Source of the DNA: Cubamyces lactineus
Lineage: Eukaryota > Basidiomycota > Agaricomycetes > Polyporales > Polyporaceae
Reading direction: 5' to 3'
DNA length: 64,000 nt
Assembly: GCA_022376465.1 (NCBI GenBank)
Contig: JACDTU010000015.1
Coordinates: forward strand, 310,001 to 374,000
Shown: one piece after another, positions 59,001 to 64,000 of the stretch
Layout of the letters: each line of letters begins with the position of its first letter
Position numbering within the stretch: position 1 is the first letter of the stretch
Translations under genes and position numbers: made by a program
The notes under the pieces: model-generated
Database searches by the model: none
What the model saw: the letters and a program-made list of their open reading frames with translations, nothing else
What the model was told of the DNA's origin: nothing

Positions 59001-59398
59001 ACATCAGTGCCATGCTGCAGGTGTCATAATCGAGCACTTACCAAAGGTTCGTAAATATCAGACTCCTTGCTGATCACTCCTATGCCGTCGAACGCATGTA
59101 GGTGAGAGGGAATATCCTTCAGCACTTCGGCAGATACTGGTAAGAAAGCCTGCATGAACTCTTCCACCGGCATGGGTCCCAAGATGATGTTTTCAAGGTC
59201 GTATGCCAGCCTAGGATATCGAGCGTCGACATCCTTCGCGTCGAACCCAAACGTCTGACTAGTGCTCTCCGTGAACGGAAGTGGTGTGTTCCACGCTCCT
59301 GAGCCGGACCAGGCATGTTGGGCAGGTTTCTGATACGGTGGATATAATCAACCCGGACGAGTTCAGAGGTATTTGCATTGTGCACGCACCGTCGCCAT
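56094..59398 (-). CDS. FunK1 fungal-type protein kinase (copy 1)
   Basis: FunK1 kinases are a fungal expansion related to choline/aminoglycoside-kinase-like folds and annotated as protein kinases. Many exons from a proposed 9-nt first exon (ATG GCG ACG, 59398-59390) to TGA 56094. An N-terminal region ends in DIYEPL near 59042. Next come the FunK1 N-lobe, IFARQHRCFCLSVSISGHTA and IRWDRSGAIVTRAFNYV, the Lys strand ICFLKDTWRLE, the helix Glu in AEIEGDILRDL, the catalytic loop LHRDIHPGNIVLF, and LVDWDHS in place of DFG. Kinase residues Lys, Glu, Asp, Asn and Asp are present, so activity is plausible. The tail has a KRTAP...PSKVARQD basic, disordered region (a possible nuclear signal). The extreme 5' end and exact internal borders are tentative. 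Confidence 0.87.
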
Positions 59399-60998
59399 AC
59401 GATTCACAGGCATAGTACATGCTATGTGGTGGCCAACAGAGATATAAGACTGCGACAATGTCTAGAAAATGGAAGAGGGCCGAGAGGGCGAAGGTCAAAG
59501 TGCGTCCTTGAAGGTCTCTCGAGGAATGCCTGCCTCCCACGGGACCTCGCTGTCTTACCCATCCTAGAGACGACTCTCACGCACAGAGATGTGAACAATC
59601 GCCGGATGATGAACACGATAACCGGGAGAAGACGTGCTGCGAAAGCCTGGGGGATTCATGAGCGTTCATGATAATGGTTCAGGTCAAGGGCACGACTCAT
59701 TCGTCGAACAGGCCCTTCTTCTTCAGGCAATTGTGGCCCATAGGCAGGACATGCTCTCATGGCGAACGGCGACGAGAGACAAGGAAACGTGAGAGCGAGC
59801 GCGCTGGGGAGTATAAGGAACCCGAGCCACATGTGGCATTTATGTTACGCCAGGAGCTATAAACTTCTGTGGACAGACAACCTAGGGTCACGATGAACGT
59901 CATCTTAGCAGACGACGTCGGAAGGATACAACACTTACTATGCTGGATGAATGCGAGTCTACCGGCGGGTGTCGTTTCTATTTAGGTTTTGTGGTCATAG
60001 TGGTCGTCCGAGTCTGGGCGCAAATGGTCAGCGCCCCTGAGACTTCGAGGAAACAACGTGTGCTTGAATTTGGGATTTACCCTCCAATGCACTAGGTTTT
60101 GATTTAGAGGCGAGGACGTGTACATGCACATGTCAGAGGGCGCGTAAGATGGCTGGAAGGCCACCAGGTCGTAGCCACTGGCCACGAGTATCATTGCGAG
60201 AGCGAGTTTGCGATCAAGGTGAAGAGCACGGAAGACACTTGACCAATGCATGGAAGATAGTTCAAACGAGGAGAAGGGTATGTATTAAACGAAAGTGGGT
60301 TCGCAAAAGCAGGCTGGATGACATCAGAGCTATGTCGAGGAGGAGCTCAGATGGGAAGGATTGGGTCTCTCGTGTGCTCTGTTGAATTCGGCTGTTGTCC
60401 CGGTGTGTCCAAGGGCAGCGGCGGACGGACCTACTTGCGCGAAAGACCTCGCAGCCGACGTCAGGCCATCCATATATTTGCGTATGGGCATAGAATCGCG
60501 GTCGCGGTCGCAAACAGGGTGGATGCTGGTGACGGGTGCGTTCATGGCCCTACCGAGGGCTGATTAGTGCGATGATAGCTCAACGGCGTCTCACGAGTGA
60601 TTGGGGAAGGAATTTGGGGTCGACTGCTGGGCTGTTTGCGTCGTAAAACGGGCAGCAAAGAAGCTGACGATGTCGGGGTATAGGTCAAGGTGCCACTACG
60701 TCGAGGCTTGAAGATGTCGAAGGCGTGATCAGAAGGGGAAATTGGACAGCGGTGATGGGACAGCGGTGATGATCGAGAGTATGGAAAGAAACGGATGGTG
60801 GAACCCAGAGTGAACGGAGGATTGCGGTTTGATAAACAAGCGGTACGAAGTCAGCTTTCCATGATGCGGGAGCTGGGAGGCAACGAGCCTAGCCGCAGAC
60901 TTGGGATAGTGGCTATGGCAACGACGGGTGCGAGACGCTCCGCGGTACGCGATGAAGACTCTACATACTTGTAGAAGCGACTGTATGATGGGGAGCGC
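59399..60998. other. Unresolved region between two kinase genes
   Basis: About 1.6 kb. On the minus strand some frames contain short hydrophobic helices, for example LALAMILVASGYDLVAF near 60170 and LSALFHFLDIVAVLYLCW near 59460. A multi-exon membrane gene may exist here, but I could not join exons, so none is called. Confidence 0.35.
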
Positions 60999-63670
60999 CT
61001 ACTGGCGCGAGCGTGTGCGAGCGTATCGCTTTCGAGCACGTCCGGAGGCGGTCGTCGGGGCCTTGGAGGCAGTCACAGAGCCGGAGATAGTAGGTTGCTG
61101 TAAGCGTTGCTGTTGAACGCGGAGCCGTTGGCTGCGTCGTAGGGCCGTATGCGGCGGAGTAGAGGCTGGTGCATTCGCACCTGCCTCGGTCTCGGGGACA
61201 CCTGGCGGAGGAGAGAGGAGCTCCGCGCCACCGCGGCGTTGTCTCTTCGCAGAACGGCCACCGTCATGACTGGAATCAAGCTCGTTGAGGCCTCTCTTCG
61301 GCGGGGAGGGGGTTCGAGGAGATGGGCTCGGATTCGATCCTAGGGAATCACTGCCGGCGTGGAAATGCGCTGCTCTCGAAACCCGGTGGACACAGCGGTC
61401 GTCGCGTTCTAAGGTATGCGTCTGCAAGAATCGAGACCAGTATTCGTCCAGGCGATCAGCGTCCCACATGTGCTTGTACTTCTCCTGCTCGCCCGGGGGA
61501 GGTGTATGATAATTCATGACGGTCTCAAGCCACTCCTTCAATCCTGCGCTGCGGAACTGAACGCAATCGATGTGGCCGCGATTCATGGCGTTTGCCTCCT
61601 TCCCGTGACCTCCATAGGTCCCCTGAAATTCCTCGATGCGGTCGAAGAAATCCCTATTAAGCCTTGTGAGATCCCACATCGAGAGTTCGTGGGATAGATA
61701 GAAGACAGCACAGTAGAAGACGACGTAGAGCAAGGCCTCCATGTCGTCATTAAACGTGTGCTTTTTTCTGTCGCCTCCTATGTCGAGCATGCGGATAGAC
61801 ATGAAAGCCCACGTGCCCTGTGACAGTACATTAGCAGAAGCAGGTTATGAGTGGAAGGTACGGACTGACCGCGCGCCCTGCGTGTAGAGATTGGCCTTTA
61901 TCATCCACCCGCTCAGATGCGTCCCAATCGATCAGATAACCCCTTCGAATGGCGCGGTCTGGCTCCTTCACCAGTATGATATTGCCTACGCTCAAATCCC
62001 GGTGAATGCGAGAATCTTTCGCAAGAGCATCTTTCATAGCTTTGGGATAGGATGTCAAACAGTGTCATGTACGATTGCTGGGAGGACAAACCTAGTAGTA
62101 TATCATACGTTGCGTGTAGTAGTTCTTCGGTACCACGCACACTGCTGAGACTGGAGCCGACCGTCCGCGTGACCATTCGATAATGTCGTCGTTTACTGAC
62201 AGGCGTTTTTGGCTCATGAAGACGCAAAACCCAAGGCTCAGCGGAGAACTGATCCGTTTTCGTCTCTTGCACAATGCCCGCTGTGATTGAAGTCAGCGTG
62301 CGCTCAAAACCAGACCCTCAGTCTAGGAACACGACTTACTGGCAGCTGAGCGATACCCAATTATGCAATGATAGACGTCGCCATGGACGTCGAGCAGCGG
62401 AACATTGCAAACCCCAAGTTCATTGAGCCGGCGCAAGGTATCGCCTTCTCGCTCCTTCGCGGAGCAAGAGCGCCACGTATCCTTTAGGAATACGACCTGT
62501 TTTGTCTTAGCATTGACTGCCCAGTATCCTCGAGTACTTCGCCCATCTAAATGGCGCGGCGTGACGACAGGCCGAGACACAATGAAATAATGGGGTTCCT
62601 CATCGTTGGGTGGAGACTCCTGCGTGTCAACGCGAACGACCGCTGCGTGGCCCGGTTGATAATGGGTGACAAGGGCTTTATCTAAGTCTTCGTCTGTCAC
62701 CTCGAGTTGCAACCCAAGATACCCTTTGACCGCGTCGCGGAAGAGTTGTTCTTGCTCTGGGCTCGCTCTCTGCACAGTCCAGTCATGACCACGTTCCGGG
62801 TCGCTGAGTCGGGAATATCTCCAGAAGAATTCCGCGAACGTGTCCGGATGTTCGCGGATGTCGAAGGCCTGGGAAACGATACAGCCAGAACGATCCCATC
62901 GGAAGAACCTGGCAAATGAACCAGCCATTGAAACCGTGAATACGAAGAGACGGTGTTGCCGAGCGAAGATTTCAGTCACATATGCGATATGCAAGCCAAA
63001 GGTTCGCTCGGTCTCACTGTATAGATTGTCGTCTGAAAATTGTCGCAGGAAGTCGTGTGCACCAGGAGCGTCCAGAGAATCCGAGCCGAAATCAGGATTG
63101 GGGTCAATGAATGGATCGGCCTGAGGATCTGAGGTGACCTGGATGATAAGCTCGGCATACCCAAGCTCAATGCGACAAAGTCGGTCCGCCTGTTGAATTC
63201 TGCGTAGATGCTGAGAAGGGAAGCAGCAAATGTGTGGCTTAGCGTAACCCAATCTAGAGCGTCGCAAGCTCCGATCAAAGGTTTTTTCAAAGACATAGTC
63301 TGGACATCGTGACTTGAACTTCGTCCTCTTACTAAGGGCGGAGAACTACGCATATGTTGAATTTCAGTATGCTATACTAGCGTTGAGAACGTACCAGTGG
63401 CTCGTAGACTCCCGCAGCCTTGTCGGCACGCACCGGTACGTGATTGAATGCATTGGTTGAAGACAACCGGTGGTGTCTGTCTGCAGTTACCGCTGGTAGG
63501 AACTGTTCCATAAATAAAGTTACTGGCATAGGCCCAAGAGTGACTTTGTAGGTTTCTTGGATGTGCCGTTTGTTGCGAGCATAAGCCAGACGAGGCTCGA
63601 GGCCGTCGGTGCGCAACGCCTCTGGATGTATAGCCATGGGAGCATCGTATATGCACGTCTGTGGGAACAT
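60999..63670 (-). CDS. FunK1 fungal-type protein kinase (copy 2)
   Basis: Second FunK1 kinase, same strand as copy 1 and about 1.6 kb upstream of it. Several exons from about 63670 to a stop at 60999. It shows the same path: N-terminal YKVTLGPMPVTLFMEQFLPA, then IFARQHRLFVFTVSMAGSFA and FFRWDRSGCIVSQAFDI, N-lobe Lys in VVFLKDTWRSC, EREGDTLRRL, catalytic loop IHRDLSVGNIIL, and LIDWDAS. After GTWAFMSIRML the C-lobe ends and a Ser/Pro-rich tail follows with a basic cluster SAKRQRRGGAE that could be a nuclear signal. It differs clearly in sequence from copy 1, so this is an old tandem pair. The start is tentative; ATG 63637 (MAIHPEALRT) or an upstream exon are alternatives. Confidence 0.87.
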
Positions 63671-64000
63671 AGCGGTAATCGATGTGTAACTAAATAAGCT
63701 GCAGCGTTGACAATGTCGACGAAGAGCCAGAGCTTGTGTTGAAGCTGCGAGAATGAATGAACGAGGAAGACAAACCCGAATTGCACTGCGCGCTTGCGAT
63801 ACGATACAGGGCGCTTATGTAATACAAATATCCATCACCGAGGCGTGGCACTGGCACGCCGTTGTATCGAGTCTCAGCGCTGGTTTCCTCGACTCTCTCC
63901 CACTCACCGCCAGCAGCTGCACAATCCCCATATCCCTCGCGGCGTTGCTTGTGTTGTATTTCTACTCCTCTGCAGCCTTGACGCATCCACTCGTTCTCAT
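63671..64000. other. Window edge; possible start of a gene
   Basis: On the + strand near 63911-64000 a frame reads CTIPISLAALLVLYFYSSAA, a membrane-like helix after a cag acceptor. It may belong to a gene that continues past the window, but there is too little sequence to call it. Confidence 0.2.

Noticed and set aside
59399..60998. Possible multi-pass membrane gene between the FunK1 copies
   Set aside because: Only isolated hydrophobic pieces; no consistent chain of GT/AG exons could be built.
1..64000. CRISPR arrays, operons, prophage or transposase genes
   Set aside because: None seen; the window has intron-rich eukaryotic genes, and no reverse transcriptase, transposase or long terminal repeat was recognised.

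Overview
This window looks like nuclear DNA of a filamentous basidiomycete, most likely an Agaricomycete (mushroom or polypore type). The reasons are dense genes with many 50-65 bp GT..AG introns, GC-rich codons, very small exons, a HET-domain gene, two FunK1 protein kinases, TAP-like hydrolases, a GMC oxidoreductase and eukaryotic tRNA genes. There is no operon structure, CRISPR array or bacterial signal. I joined exons by hand from GT/AG borders, reading frame and family conservation. For most genes the exon lengths sum to a multiple of three, which supports those models.

Layout. 1-608: 3' end of a MOCOS-like aminotransferase (+). 2484-5829: vesicle tether USO1/p115, 12 exons (+). 6216-6877: YAR1-like ankyrin protein (+). 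8580-10784: an orphan protein with about seven membrane segments, 14 exons (+). 10980-13111: class C beta-lactamase-like serine hydrolase (-). 14252-17794: large, mostly disordered membrane-anchored protein (-). 18838-21152: orphan protein with a disordered N-terminus and a helical C-terminus (+). 21865-24439: orphan 819-residue protein (-). 24956-27382: PUS9/RIB2-like tRNA pseudouridine synthase (+). 27586-29465: MFS transporter (-). Two tRNA-Ala(CGC) genes in opposite orientation flank the last two genes.

30034-44805 is bounded by two paralogous TAP-like alpha/beta-hydrolases on opposite strands. Between them lie a GMC oxidoreductase (-), an F-BAR/SH3 cytokinesis protein (-) and a DCG1-like racemase (-). 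The two hydrolases share the same exon plan, keep intact frames and a C-terminal membrane anchor, but have lost all three catalytic triad residues. This is the most striking observation in the window.

44806-50143 is gene-poor: a possible 54-residue membrane protein, a small NIF3-like gene with two unusually long introns, and an intron-containing tRNA-Gln(TTG). 51404-52915 encodes a membrane J-domain protein (+). The right end holds a HET-domain protein and two FunK1 kinases, all on the minus strand, a neighbourhood that suggests self/non-self recognition or signalling. Housekeeping genes (trafficking, ribosome assembly, tRNA modification, cytokinesis) are thus mixed with lineage-specific membrane and signalling genes.
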